From: Verrucomicrobiia bacterium
GTDB lineage: Bacteria; Verrucomicrobiota; Verrucomicrobiia; Limisphaerales; JAEYXS01
Assembly: GCA_036405135.1 (NCBI GenBank)
Contig: DASWYF010000035.1
Location: 1 to 64,000, forward strand
DNA length: 64,000 nucleotides
Reading direction: 5' to 3'
Both the position numbers and the translations under genes were made by a program. The notes below the pieces were generated by a model. That model did not search any database, was not told the origin of the DNA, and worked only from the letters and a program-made list of their open reading frames with translations. Shown here piece after piece: positions 46,180 through 55,141 of the stretch (position 1 is its first letter; every line of letters begins with the position of its first letter).

Positions 46180-47406
46180 ATGCAGTCGTTGTTCCAACCG
46201 CCGGGTGGCGAGAAAACGTGGTCAGCCGTGGCTTTGCTCCTCGGTGGCGCGGTTTCCATCAGCATGGCTGCATCAGGGAACGTGCCTTCGCCCGCCATCT
46301 CTTACATCTCCGGCTTTTGGTTTTTAGCGTCCGGTTTTGGGGTGTGGCGCAATCGGCTGTGGGGATATTGGCTGGGTTTGTTGGCCACGGCGTTTGTCTC
46401 GGGGCGCCTGGCCATTCTACTCATTAGCGATCCGTTCGAGTGGTCCCGGCTCATCTTCTGCCTGTGCTTCGCGTGGTTCACGGTGGCGTTGTTCATGGAG
46501 CGTCCGCGTCGTAGCAAGGACGATCGCCCGCTTATCTCGCTGGTGCTGCTATTGAAGGAATCGCGCACGATGGATGTACATTCGCTTTCGCAGCGCTTGA
46601 GTATCGCGTGGGGTGTGCCGGTAGAGACGGCGAAGGATAAAGATGTTTCGGAGGATGAAAACGTGGCGGATAAGACGTATATCGTCGGCTCCACGCCCAT
46701 CTTCATGATCGGGCATCAGGGCGGGTTCTATCTGGTGAATAATTTTGATCGTCCGTATTTCGATGAACCGGACAAGGCGGCAGAGGATTGCGCTGAGTTA
46801 CGGCTACGGAAGGTCATCCGTGAACATCGCGCCTGGTTATCTGTGGACCTGTTACGCGTGGGTAATCTGCCGGAGCGCACGACGGCTTACCGGCAGATCG
46901 CACATCTGGTGGCCGAATTGGCGGGCGATGATTGCCTGGCGGTTTATTGCCCGGAGAGCGGGCATCTGAATCTTTTCGATAACAGCCTCATTGATGAATT
47001 GCGCAGTGAGAATCCGCTCGAGGTTTTCCAGAAACTGACGCATTTGCCGATCATCCAGGTGGATGGCGAAGACCCGGAGATGGTGGCAGCGGTGGCCGAG
47101 GCGCGGCGTCGCTGGCCGGAGTTCGTGAGTGCCTTTGGGCAACGTCAGCTAGAGCAGAGCTTTGCCATCAAGGCACCGATTACGCGCAACGGCAACACAG
47201 AGTTCATCTGGGTCAGCGTGGACAAGATTGAAGGGGACCAGATTCACGGTCGCCTCGATAATGATCCGGGGGATTTGGGCGAGCTGAAGGCCGGTGACAA
47301 GGTGACGGTGACTGTGGCCGAGCTGAACGACTGGGTTTTCAGCAAGGGCGAGGATATGACGGGGCTGTTCACCACGAAGGTGCTGATGAAGAAGCAGGGG
47401 AAGTAG
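46180..47406 (+). CDS. Membrane protein with C-terminal DUF2314-like domain
   Basis: The 408-residue protein has about four membrane helices in the first 105 residues (VALLLGGAVSISMAA, YWLGLLATAFVSGRLAILLI). A cytoplasmic part follows with a DUF4261-like region (IREHRAWLSVDLLR, LAVYCPESGHLNLFD) and a C-terminal DUF2314-like domain (TEFIWVSVDKIEGDQIHGRL, AGDKVTVTVAELNDWVF). Both domain types are of unknown function. It is monocistronic between two repeats. Confidence 0.7.
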   Translation: MQSLFQPPGGEKTWSAVALLLGGAVSISMAASGNVPSPAISYISGFWFLASGFGVWRNRLWGYWLGLLATAFVSGRLAILLISDPFEWSRLIFCLCFAWFTVALFMERPRRSKDDRPLISLVLLLKESRTMDVHSLSQRLSIAWGVPVETAKDKDVSEDENVADKTYIVGSTPIFMIGHQGGFYLVNNFDRPYFDEPDKAAEDCAELRLRKVIREHRAWLSVDLLRVGNLPERTTAYRQIAHLVAELAGDDCLAVYCPESGHLNLFDNSLIDELRSENPLEVFQKLTHLPIIQVDGEDPEMVAAVAEARRRWPEFVSAFGQRQLEQSFAIKAPITRNGNTEFIWVSVDKIEGDQIHGRLDNDPGDLGELKAGDKVTVTVAELNDWVFSKGEDMTGLFTTKVLMKKQGK

Positions 47407-47426
47407 TAGCTATTGGATTTTGCGGT

Positions 47427-47478
47427 TACCCCTCACCCCGGCCCTCTCCCTTCCGAGGGGCGAGGGAGGTGGAGCATT
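47427..47478. repeat. Palindromic repeat family B
   Basis: ACCCCTCACCCCGGCCCTCT followed by CCCTTCCGAGGGGCGAGGGA is nearly identical to the copy at 16130-16177, including the GGAGCATTGTT tail. Confidence 0.75.
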
Positions 47479-47596
47479 GTTCTGCCTTCCTTATCCATTG
47501 GTATTTCGGGCGCGATTACATGATGCGCTCATGGCTTCAAAGCCTAAACTTTGCACTTTGAAGTTTTCCTGCCTTGCTTAACCTCCCCGCACTGAA

Positions 47597-49012
47597 ATGG
47601 CCGTGAAGTTTTACAACACCTTGTCGCGCTCCCTCGAGGAGTTCGTGCCGCTTGATCCAGCCGGTAAAGCCGTGGGCATGTATTGCTGCGGGCCGACGAT
47701 CCATGACTTCGCGCACATCGGCAATTTCCGCACGTTCGTTTTCACGGATCTCTTGCGGCGCTATCTGGAGTTCCGTGGTTATGCGGTGAAGCACGTGATG
47801 AACATCACGGACGTGGAGGACAAGATCATCAAGCGCGTGCGTGAGGCGAAGACCACCCTGCGCGAATACACGGGCAAGTATGAGGCGGCTTTCCTCGAAG
47901 ACCTGAAGACGCTGGCGTGCAAGTCGCCTTCCGTCACACCGCGTGCTACGGAATACATTCCGCAGATCGTTTCGTTGATCGAGAAGCTCATCGCGCGGGG
48001 CATCGCTTATCAGGCGGCGGATGGTTCGGTGTATTTCAGCATCGATAAATATCGCGGGTGCGGCTGCAAGTATGGCCAGCTCGTGAATCTGAATTTTGAC
48101 GGCATGCGCGTGGGCGAACGCGTGGCGAGTGATGAGTATGAGAAGGAATCGCTCGCCGATTTCGCACTCTGGAAATCACGCGTGCCCGAGGATGGCGAAG
48201 TGTTCTGGGACAGTCCTTGGGGCCAAGGTCGTCCGGGCTGGCACATCGAGTGCAGCGCCATGAGCATGGACGTGCTGGGCACGAGCTTCGATATTCATGC
48301 GGGTGGTGAAGACCTGATGTTCCCGCATCATGAGGACGAGATCGCCCAGAGCGAAGGCGCGGGTGTGCAAGCTCCCGGCCAGAAGTTCGTGAAGTATTGG
48401 CTGCATGGCTCGCACTTGCTGGTGGAGGGCAAGAAGATGAGCAAGTCGCTCGGGAACTTCTTCACGTTGCGTGATCTGCTGGGCAAGGGATTCAACGGGC
48501 GCGAGATCCGTTATCTGATGATCAGCGCGCATTACCGCGAGCAGTTCAATTTCACGCTTGAAGGTTTGAGTGGAGCACGCACGGCACTGGCGCGTATCGA
48601 TGAGTGCTTGTTGAAATTGCGCGAGATCGCGGGCCAGACGGCTGCATCGGGTGAATCCGAACTCACTAAGCGTTTCACGGAAGCGTTGGATGAAGATCTG
48701 AACGTGGCGGCGGCTTGGGGTGCGGTGTTCGAGTGGGTGCGCGAGACGAATCGCAAACTGGCGGCGAATGAACTGAACGCAGCGCAAGCGGCAACGGAGT
48801 TGAAAGCGTGGGAGACGATCGATCAGGTGCTGGGCATCGGTGCAAAGGCGACGGATGAGGTTCCAGCGGAATTGCTCGCGCTCTTGGAAGAACGTCAGGC
48901 GGCGCGCAAGGCGAAGAATTTTAAACGCTCCGATGTCATCCGCGATGAACTCAAGGCGAAGGGCTGGGTGATCGAGGACACGCCGAAGGGGCCGCGGTTG
49001 AAGAAGATTTAG
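47597..49012 (+). CDS. cysS: Cysteinyl-tRNA synthetase
   Basis: CysS charges tRNA-Cys. The 471-residue protein has the class I HIGH-equivalent HIGNFRTFVFTDLL, zinc-site residues (CCGPTIHDF, GWHIECSAMSM, GEDLMFPHHEDE) and KMSKSLGNF. Length and order are normal. It has its own upstream gap containing a family B repeat. Confidence 0.97.
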   Translation: MAVKFYNTLSRSLEEFVPLDPAGKAVGMYCCGPTIHDFAHIGNFRTFVFTDLLRRYLEFRGYAVKHVMNITDVEDKIIKRVREAKTTLREYTGKYEAAFLEDLKTLACKSPSVTPRATEYIPQIVSLIEKLIARGIAYQAADGSVYFSIDKYRGCGCKYGQLVNLNFDGMRVGERVASDEYEKESLADFALWKSRVPEDGEVFWDSPWGQGRPGWHIECSAMSMDVLGTSFDIHAGGEDLMFPHHEDEIAQSEGAGVQAPGQKFVKYWLHGSHLLVEGKKMSKSLGNFFTLRDLLGKGFNGREIRYLMISAHYREQFNFTLEGLSGARTALARIDECLLKLREIAGQTAASGESELTKRFTEALDEDLNVAAAWGAVFEWVRETNRKLAANELNAAQAATELKAWETIDQVLGIGAKATDEVPAELLALLEERQAARKAKNFKRSDVIRDELKAKGWVIEDTPKGPRLKKI

Positions 49013-49021
49013 GCGCCTTGG

Positions 49022-49129
49022 TGGAGCGCGGAACTGTGTCCCGCAGTGGCTCGCATACGGAGGACTGCCTTGAAAATTTAGCGCGGGCTTTGCTGTTCAT
49101 GGTCCTGCGGGACACAGTCCCGCGGTCCA
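49022..49129. repeat. Palindromic repeat family C, paired inverted copies
   Basis: Two 25-base copies at 49022-49046 and 49105-49129 are inverted and match at 23 of 25 positions; the core is GAACTGTGTCCCGCAG. They enclose 58 bases without coding potential. No T-tract follows. Confidence 0.75.
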
Positions 49130-49184
49130 ATAACGCGCCAAGAACTTAGTTTCCTCGCGGGCTTTCTCTTTCTACACTGGCGGC

Positions 49185-50444
49185 ATGAACCGCCGTCATT
49201 TCTTGGGTGCTGCCATTGCTGGTGCTTTGTCGGGTGTTTCTACATTTGCGGCTGAGAAACGGGCGCCGCGTATCGTGCTGCGGTCTTCGTGGCAGACGGT
49301 GAATATCGGGGACATCGGGCATACGCCGGGTGTGCTGGCGTTATTGGAGAAGCATATCCCGGAAGCAGAAGTTTCGCTTTGGCCATCGGATGTGAAGAAT
49401 GGGGTGGAGGAGATGTTGAAGCGGCGGTTTCCGAAGTTGAAGATCGTGACGAAGGAGGATGCGTTTAAGAGTGATTTTCTGCTACATGGTTCGGGGCCTT
49501 ATCTCACGGCGTGGCGGGATGTGGAGGTGTGGAAGAAGGTGACGGGGAAACCTTACGGCGTGTATGGCATCACGATGGCGGCGGCGGGTGATCCGGGCAT
49601 GAAGATCATGCGGAACAACGGGCTGGATGAGGACACACGCGCGCTGCTGAGTGGCGCGAGTTTTGTATTCATGCGGGATAGTGCGTCTCTGCAAGTGGTG
49701 AAGCAGGGTGGGGTGACGTGTCCGATCATCGAGTTCGGGCCGGATGGGGCGTTCGCGGCGGATGTGCGGAATGATGAGACGGCGATCGCTTTCCTGAAAG
49801 CGAATGGATTGGAGGAGGGGCGTTATCTATGCTGCATCCCGAATCTGCGGAATGCGCCTTACTGGAGGGTGAAGCCGGGTTACGCCTTTGACGAGAACAA
49901 GCACAAGCGCAATGAGGAGATGAAGGAGCATGATCATGCGCCGTTGCGGGAGGCGATCATCGCCGTCGTGCGGGAAGCGGGCATGAAGGTGATGGTGTGC
50001 CCGGAAGATTCCACGCAGATGGAGGCAGGAAAGGAATTGCTCGTGGATCCCTTGCCTGCGGATGTGAAAGCGAAGGTGGTTTGGCGGGAGAAATTCTGGC
50101 TGACGGATGAGGCGATCAGCACTTACGTCCGCAGCGCCGGATTGTTCGGTAGCGAGATGCATAGCCCGATCATGTGCGTGGGGAATGGTGTGCCGGCGAT
50201 CGTGTGCCGTTTCGTAGAGCAGACGACGAAGGGGTTCATGTGGCGGGATATCGGGCTGGGGGATTGGCTGTTCGATCTGGATAAAGAAGAGGAGTTGAAG
50301 CGCGTGGCTCCGGCGGTTCTGGCGATGGCGAAAGATCCGGCGGCAGCGAAGGCGAAGGCGGCCAAGGCGCGGGAGTTTGTGCAGAAGCGGCAGCGGGAGA
50401 CGATGGGGATATTGAAGGAAATGAGTGTAAAGTTCTCAGTTTGA
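49185..50444 (+). CDS. Exported polysaccharide pyruvyl transferase-like protein
   Basis: The 419-residue protein has a Tat-like leader (MNRRHFLGAAIAGALSG) and resembles the polysaccharide pyruvyl transferase (CsaB-type) family: NIGDIGHTPGVLALLEKH, YGVYGITMAAAGDPG, MRDSASLQVVKQGGV, and a C-terminal GSEMHSPIMCVGNGVPAI. Classical members act in the cytoplasm, so the export leader is unusual and makes a different substrate likely. It is monocistronic. Confidence 0.78.
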   Translation: MNRRHFLGAAIAGALSGVSTFAAEKRAPRIVLRSSWQTVNIGDIGHTPGVLALLEKHIPEAEVSLWPSDVKNGVEEMLKRRFPKLKIVTKEDAFKSDFLLHGSGPYLTAWRDVEVWKKVTGKPYGVYGITMAAAGDPGMKIMRNNGLDEDTRALLSGASFVFMRDSASLQVVKQGGVTCPIIEFGPDGAFAADVRNDETAIAFLKANGLEEGRYLCCIPNLRNAPYWRVKPGYAFDENKHKRNEEMKEHDHAPLREAIIAVVREAGMKVMVCPEDSTQMEAGKELLVDPLPADVKAKVVWREKFWLTDEAISTYVRSAGLFGSEMHSPIMCVGNGVPAIVCRFVEQTTKGFMWRDIGLGDWLFDLDKEEELKRVAPAVLAMAKDPAAAKAKAAKAREFVQKRQRETMGILKEMSVKFSV

Positions 50445-50586
50445 AGTGTTCAGCCGATTGCATCGGAGGCGAGGATAGTCTCAGGTTTCAGGTCTAATGT
50501 TTCAGGTCAGGTGGGCGCAGTCAGTCGAGGTGTTTTAAAACCATGCGTTGCCCTAAGTGGAGGTTGGGTTATAGTGAAGGCCGTTG

Positions 50587-51435
50587 ATGCATCGTAGTAT
50601 TTGGACAATGGTTTTGTTGTTTAGCTTGGGTTACCACCTAAGCGCGCAACCTCTTGCTCCTGACCACCCCCCTAAGCTGGCTCCTGTGCCTGCGAATCTG
50701 CCTCGTCCCGCTGTGGGATTGGTGTGGGATGCGATGGTGAAAGAGATCGCGCCGAAGGATAAGGAGACGGATATCCCGTTCAGCTATGCGGTGACGAACA
50801 GGGGGACGAATCGCATTACCATCGAACGCGTGGAGACTTCGTGTGGTTGCACGGTGGCGGATCTGCCGAGCGAACCGTGGGTTTTGGAACCGGGGCAGGG
50901 CGGATTGCTCAAAGGAGAATTTGATGCGCGGAACAAGAACGGGACGTTGACGAAGACGTTGACGGTGTTCAGCAGCGCAGGGCCACAGGTGCTTAGGCTG
51001 ACGGTGAAGCTTCCGGAGATGCAGGCCGGTAAAATGCGGGATGGGGCAGAGCGGGTGACGAATCTGATGGAGGCATCGAAGAACCGGCAGGCGGTTTTTG
51101 CAGGCAAATGCGTGGCGTGTCATGTGACGCCGACGATCGGCAAGCAGGGGAAGGATCTTTACATGGCCGCGTGCGGCATCTGTCATGATGCGGAGCATCG
51201 GGCGAGCATGGTGACGGATCTGAAGACGTTGAAGTATGGCACGCCGAGGGCGTATTGGGAGCATTGGGTGCGGAATGGCAAACCGAATTCGCTGATGCCT
51301 GCGTTCGAGCAGAAGCAGGGCGGGCCGTTGAATAATGAGCAGATCAAATCGCTCGTCGATTTTCTGAGCGAGAGCAAAGATTTTCCTTCCAACGTCACTT
51401 TACCAATCTCCAATGGAGTGCCAAACAGTGAGTAA
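50587..51435 (+). CDS. DUF1573-dihaem cytochrome c fusion, exported
   Basis: The 282-residue protein has a signal peptide (about residues 1-20), a DUF1573 beta-sandwich at residues 45-145 with the characteristic VETSCGCTVADL, and a C-terminal c-type cytochrome part with two haem motifs, CVACH (175-179) and CGICH (196-200). The haem part ends SLMPAFEQKQGGPLNNEQIK, as in cytochrome c class I tails. The combination suggests a periplasmic or surface electron-transfer protein anchored by the sandwich domain; its partner is unknown. Confidence 0.85.
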   Translation: MHRSIWTMVLLFSLGYHLSAQPLAPDHPPKLAPVPANLPRPAVGLVWDAMVKEIAPKDKETDIPFSYAVTNRGTNRITIERVETSCGCTVADLPSEPWVLEPGQGGLLKGEFDARNKNGTLTKTLTVFSSAGPQVLRLTVKLPEMQAGKMRDGAERVTNLMEASKNRQAVFAGKCVACHVTPTIGKQGKDLYMAACGICHDAEHRASMVTDLKTLKYGTPRAYWEHWVRNGKPNSLMPAFEQKQGGPLNNEQIKSLVDFLSESKDFPSNVTLPISNGVPNSE

Positions 51436-51509
51436 TTGGTCGTTTCGGTCAGTTGATGTCATCTAGGACTCGCTTGACCAAGAGTCTCGAAATCGCCATT
51501 TTCCCTTCA

Positions 51510-52151
51510 ATGACGCTGCCGCCAAATCATTCGGGTCTGTTGATTGCCTTCGAAGGCATTGATGGAGCCGGAAAGACTACACAGGCTAATCGGTTGCAAA
51601 GCTACCTGAATTCCAAAGGGATACAGGTTTTACTTACGAAAGAACCCACCAATGGTAAGTGGGGGCAAGTACTGCGTGATTCTGCCGTAACCGGGCGGCT
51701 TTCCCTCCAAGAAGAAGTAGAGACCTTTATCAAGGATCGTAAAGAGCATGTTGAGACTAAGCTTCTCCCGGCTTTAGAAAAAGGATTCGTGGTGATTGTT
51801 GACCGCTACTATTTTTCCACTGCGGCGTATCAGGGAGCAAGAGGGCTAGACCCAGCCGAATTGATCGAAAAAAATGAGTTTTTTGCGCCTGAACCAGATT
51901 TGCTAATCTTACTGGATGTAGATACACGAATTGGCTTAGGGCGTATCAAATCTCGGGGGGATACGGCCAATCATTTTGAAAAAGCAGAGACTTTGGATAG
52001 GGCGCGCGAAATATTTCTAGGATTAAAAAAGCCCTATTTACTTAGGCTAGATGCGAATCTTCCGCTCGAGAAAATCACTGAGCTTATCATCTCAAAAATT
52101 GAGATGCTCCTATCCAAGAAAGACATTTCAGGAAAAGTGAAAAGCGTCTGA
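51510..52151 (+). CDS. tmk: Thymidylate kinase
   Basis: Tmk phosphorylates dTMP. The Walker A is FEGIDGAGKTTQ, DRYYFSTAAYQGARGL is the DRX site, and the lid region is in RIKSRGDTAN. The start at 51510 (MTLPPNHSG) gives a usual 213-residue protein; in-frame ATG at 51456 would add 18 residues. The gene is visibly AT-richer than its neighbours, so transfer is possible. cinA converges from the other strand. Confidence 0.92.
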   Translation: MTLPPNHSGLLIAFEGIDGAGKTTQANRLQSYLNSKGIQVLLTKEPTNGKWGQVLRDSAVTGRLSLQEEVETFIKDRKEHVETKLLPALEKGFVVIVDRYYFSTAAYQGARGLDPAELIEKNEFFAPEPDLLILLDVDTRIGLGRIKSRGDTANHFEKAETLDRAREIFLGLKKPYLLRLDANLPLEKITELIISKIEMLLSKKDISGKVKSV

Positions 52152-52180
52152 GTTAGTGGACAACGGATATACGCGGCTAC

Positions 52181-53452
52181 TTATGCATCCAAACTTAGCA
52201 GTCTCCTCCTCAACATCTCCAAGGCTTGTTGCGAGGTGATGTATTTGAACGTCTCGCGGTCGAAGGCGTTGATGGGGTTGATGACCTTCGTGCGCTCGCC
52301 GTCGGTGAGGGCGATGAAGACGGTGCCCACGGGCTTCTCCGGTGTGCCGCCAGTCGGTCCGGCGATGCCTGTGACGGCGATGGCGTAATCCGCACCCGTC
52401 TTTGCGCGCACGCCTTCCACCATGGCGCGCGCGGTGGCTTCGCTCACGGCTCCGTGCGCGGCGAGAGTTTCTGCGGGCACGCCGAGGAATTGTTGCTTCG
52501 CTTCGTTGCTGTAAGTGACCAGCCCCGCGAGCAGCACGGCGGAAGCGCCAGAGACATTCGTGAGCCGATGCGCGATGAACCCGCCCGTACAAGATTCCGC
52601 GAGCGCGAGCGTTTTCTTCCGCTCCGTGAGCATCTTCACCAGCGTGTTCTCCATGTTCTCATCGTTCTCGGCGAAGATATGGTTGCCTATCTGGCCGTAA
52701 ACGATCTCGGCCGCTTCTTGCACCGTCTCCTCCGCACCGCAACCTTCGAACACCAGCCGCACATCCACCTCACCCACGCGCGCGCAGTAGCCGATCTGGA
52801 GACCCGCTTTCGTGAGCTGCGCGAGCGCGGGCGCGATCTGTTCCTCCACCCGAGATTCACCGAGACCCACGCTGCGAAGGGTGCGACACGCGAAGACCGC
52901 TTCCAACGGAAACTCGCGATTCAAGAAAGGCACCACCTCTTCGAGGAAGACCGGGCGCAATTCACGCGGCGGACCGGGCAACATCACGATCCACGTCGCC
53001 TTGCGATCCGGCCGATAAGGATTCGGGTCGAGCTTCATCGCGAGACCGGGCGCCGTGCCGTAGCGGTTCTCCAGGACCAAGGCACCTTCCGGCACGCGGG
53101 CCTGGATGAGCGTGCTGGGCGGCATCGGCCGTTTGCGCTTCGTGAAGAAACTCTCGATCTGCGCGGCGATGCGCGGGTCTTCGTGCAAAGGCTTGCCGAG
53201 CAGTTCCGCGATGAGATCGCGCGTGAGATCATCGGAGGTCGGCCCGAGCCCGCCCGTGCAGATGATGAGATCGGCGTGACCGGCGGCTTCGCGCACGGCG
53301 TCTTGGATGGCCTTGCCTTCATCGGCGATGGACACCTGGCGCTGGACGAGATACCCGCGATCCGTGAGCTGGCGGCAGAGCCATTGCTGATGAGTATTCA
53401 GAACGCGGCCAAGCATCAGCTCGGAACCGGTATTGATGATTTCGATGTTCAC
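52181..53452 (-). CDS. cinA: CinA family protein (nicotinamide mononucleotide deamidase-like)
   Basis: The 423-residue protein has an N-terminal MoaB/MogA-like domain (TGSELMLGRVLNTHQQWL, CTGGLGPTSDDLTRD) and a C-terminal CinA amidase domain (LALAESCTGGFIAHRLT, GVPAETLAAHGAVSEATA, AVTGIAGPTGGTPEKPVG). CinA proteins deamidate NMN in pyridine nucleotide salvage, and the name also reflects competence induction in some species. It is monocistronic. Confidence 0.94.
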   Translation of the reverse strand: MNIEIINTGSELMLGRVLNTHQQWLCRQLTDRGYLVQRQVSIADEGKAIQDAVREAAGHADLIICTGGLGPTSDDLTRDLIAELLGKPLHEDPRIAAQIESFFTKRKRPMPPSTLIQARVPEGALVLENRYGTAPGLAMKLDPNPYRPDRKATWIVMLPGPPRELRPVFLEEVVPFLNREFPLEAVFACRTLRSVGLGESRVEEQIAPALAQLTKAGLQIGYCARVGEVDVRLVFEGCGAEETVQEAAEIVYGQIGNHIFAENDENMENTLVKMLTERKKTLALAESCTGGFIAHRLTNVSGASAVLLAGLVTYSNEAKQQFLGVPAETLAAHGAVSEATARAMVEGVRAKTGADYAIAVTGIAGPTGGTPEKPVGTVFIALTDGERTKVINPINAFDRETFKYITSQQALEMLRRRLLSLDA

Positions 53453-53574
53453 GTTAAGCGCAGTAAGTATATGGGAGAGTTGGGAATGGCCGCAAGAAGG
53501 CGCAAAGGGCGCAAAATAAGGGGGTTATGCCACGGATGAGATACGGATCACACGGTTAGGAATGGAAGCGGTTT

Positions 53575-54042
53575 CTAGCCGTAGGGCAAAGTTTTTTGAA
53601 AGGGGTTCAAGTCGATGACACGGAGGATGGAGATGTGGGAGCAGGTGAAGGAGGCGTCATTCTTCCAAGCTGGTCCGGCCCATTTGACGGCGAGGCGTGA
53701 CGGTTCGTCGGGTGAATGGGTGATGGAGAGGCCGAGGATCGGGTTTTGGTGGTTGAAGCCTTCGATCTTAAGGTCATCGATGTCTTCGAAAAGGATTTCG
53801 ACGGTGCCTTGTTTGCGCTCGGGACTGTCGGGCGACTTGGTGAGGTCAAAAATCAGGAAGGTTGCCCGCAAGTCTTTGGTGGCGGTGATGACGAGGGGAC
53901 GTTCCACTGTAATGGAGAGGACTTCGAAATCGTGAAAGGTGGGCCAGTGGCCGAGATGTTGGGTGAGGAGTTCGCGACCGGAGATGGAGGCGAGGGTGTC
54001 GGGCGCGATGGGCGTGGTGAAGATGTTTGTGGGAACGGTCAT
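53575..54042 (-). CDS. Hypothetical protein, weakly Imm50-like
   Basis: The 155-residue protein contains WPTFHDFEVLSITVERP and later ILFEDIDDLKIEGFNHQNP, which resembles the immunity-protein Imm50 pattern, but only weakly. No toxin gene lies next to it. It is the last gene of a three-gene minus-strand run: its ATG is three bases after the stop of the small membrane protein. Confidence 0.55.
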   Translation of the reverse strand: MTVPTNIFTTPIAPDTLASISGRELLTQHLGHWPTFHDFEVLSITVERPLVITATKDLRATFLIFDLTKSPDSPERKQGTVEILFEDIDDLKIEGFNHQNPILGLSITHSPDEPSRLAVKWAGPAWKNDASFTCSHISILRVIDLNPFQKTLPYG

Positions 54043-54045
54043 ATT

Positions 54046-54339
54046 TTATGGGGCAGGGACGTAGTAGGGATCGCGTGTTAGAATGGCGTAGAAGCAAATC
54101 AGGAGAATGAGAGATGGGAGCAGGCCCAAGGCAAAGAACAGCAACCAAGTCCGCAAATTGGATTCATTTCTAACGACTCGGATGAGCGGCAATGATGCAA
54201 AGAAAGCCAGACAACCAGTCAGGGCATACTGCCATATCGATGTCCTTGCATCTTTGACGAGGCCGATGAGTGAAAGACTTCCCACCATCAGGCCGCTAAA
54301 GCAAATGCTGGTAAGGCTGTTTTTCCACATTGGTTTCAT
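54046..54339 (-). CDS. Small hypothetical membrane protein
   Basis: The 97-residue protein has three hydrophobic segments (SLTSICFSGLMVGSLSLIG, YALTGCLAFFASLPLI, WLLFFALGLLPSLILLICFY). The start at 54339 (MKPMWKN) forms an ATGA overlap with the upstream lipoprotein gene, evidence for coupled expression. Function unknown. Confidence 0.6.
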   Translation of the reverse strand: MKPMWKNSLTSICFSGLMVGSLSLIGLVKDARTSIWQYALTGCLAFFASLPLIRVVRNESNLRTWLLFFALGLLPSLILLICFYAILTRDPYYVPAP

Positions 54340-54737
54340 TTCTTGAATCGCATCCGTCCAGCCACACTGATGCCGAGGCCGCAAATGAGTTCGTGTTCGC
54401 TGGCGTAAATCACCGGATAATATTGCTGCTTGCCAAGGCTTCCATCGGGCTTAGCGACAAGCTCTGGATCGTTGGAAGTCACCACCAATATGCTGCCATC
54501 CAGCTTCCAAGTTCCGACATGTTGCTTTGTTCCGTCGAGCTTTGTGCTGGTGAGTGTGCCATCGGGTGAGATTTCGAGCCCCCGATATCCATTGATGTCA
54601 GGCCGTTCATCCAAGGTCCATGTGCCCGTGATATGCTGGCGAATTTCAGGGTCGTTGGAGCGCTTCTCAGGCGGGGTATGTTTGCAGGCGCTGGTGAGGA
54701 AGCACAGGCACAGGATGGCTGGGAGCATTGACCTCAT
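54336..54737 (-). CDS. Hypothetical lipoprotein
   Basis: From the ATG at 54737 the 133-residue product begins with a lipoprotein signal MRSMLPAILCLCFLTSAC, with lipobox LTSAC. The body (HITGTWTLDERPDINGYRGL, GTWKLDGSILVVTSND) looks like a small beta-barrel of the lipocalin-like type. A longer reading from 54875 would run through the RAYT repeat and is rejected. It leads the three-gene run. Confidence 0.65.
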   Translation of the reverse strand: MRSMLPAILCLCFLTSACKHTPPEKRSNDPEIRQHITGTWTLDERPDINGYRGLEISPDGTLTSTKLDGTKQHVGTWKLDGSILVVTSNDPELVAKPDGSLGKQQYYPVIYASEHELICGLGISVAGRMRFKK

Positions 54738-54797
54738 ATCGGCGTTATGTTTGAGAGTTTTCCATAAATGTCTAATTAGCTCAAGAGGAAGCCGTAG

Positions 54798-54906
54798 TTT
54801 GCTGGCACCCCTCCGGGGTGCGTGGATATTTTGAAATGCTTCCGGTGGTGTCGCTCCTGATGGTAGCGAAACCACCGGCTACAAGCCGTCATCCCTCCGG
54901 GATGGG
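54798..54906 (+). repeat. RAYT-associated REP-like unit, copy 1
   Basis: The unit contains GCACCCCTCCGGGGTGC, then GGTGGTGTCGCTCCTG, ACCACCGGCTACAAGC and TCCCTCCGGGAT, forming several hairpins. It is in the same orientation as copy 3. Confidence 0.8.
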
Positions 54907-55021
54907 GCCAAAGTATCAAAGTGAGTATGGCAGCATCTTTTGATGTGCAGCCGGTATTTCGGCTATTGACCACAAACTAAGGATTTGGCTCGGATGGGTT
55001 ATTTCTATGTGGACAACTCCT

Positions 55022-55132
55022 GCTTCAAGCCGGAGGCTTTATAGCCTGTAGCCGGTTGGTTGAGCGAGGCACGAGCGACACCACCGGTTACCGATCAAAA
55101 AAGGAAATGCACCCCGGAGGGGTGCCAGCAAA
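55022..55132 (-). repeat. RAYT-associated REP-like unit, copy 2 (inverted)
   Basis: This is the same unit in reverse orientation, directly upstream of the transposase gene. It ends with GCACCCCGGAGGGGTGCCAG. It has diverged more than copies 1 and 3 in its right-hand half. Confidence 0.75.
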
Positions 55133-55141
55133 ATAACGCTT

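Noticed and set aside
52226-53539. A 437-codon open frame opposite cinA
   Set aside because: cinA on the minus strand has all family motifs; the plus-strand frame is its complement.
54738-54875. N-terminal extension of the small lipoprotein
   Set aside because: It runs through a RAYT repeat unit and hides a perfect lipoprotein signal starting at 54737.
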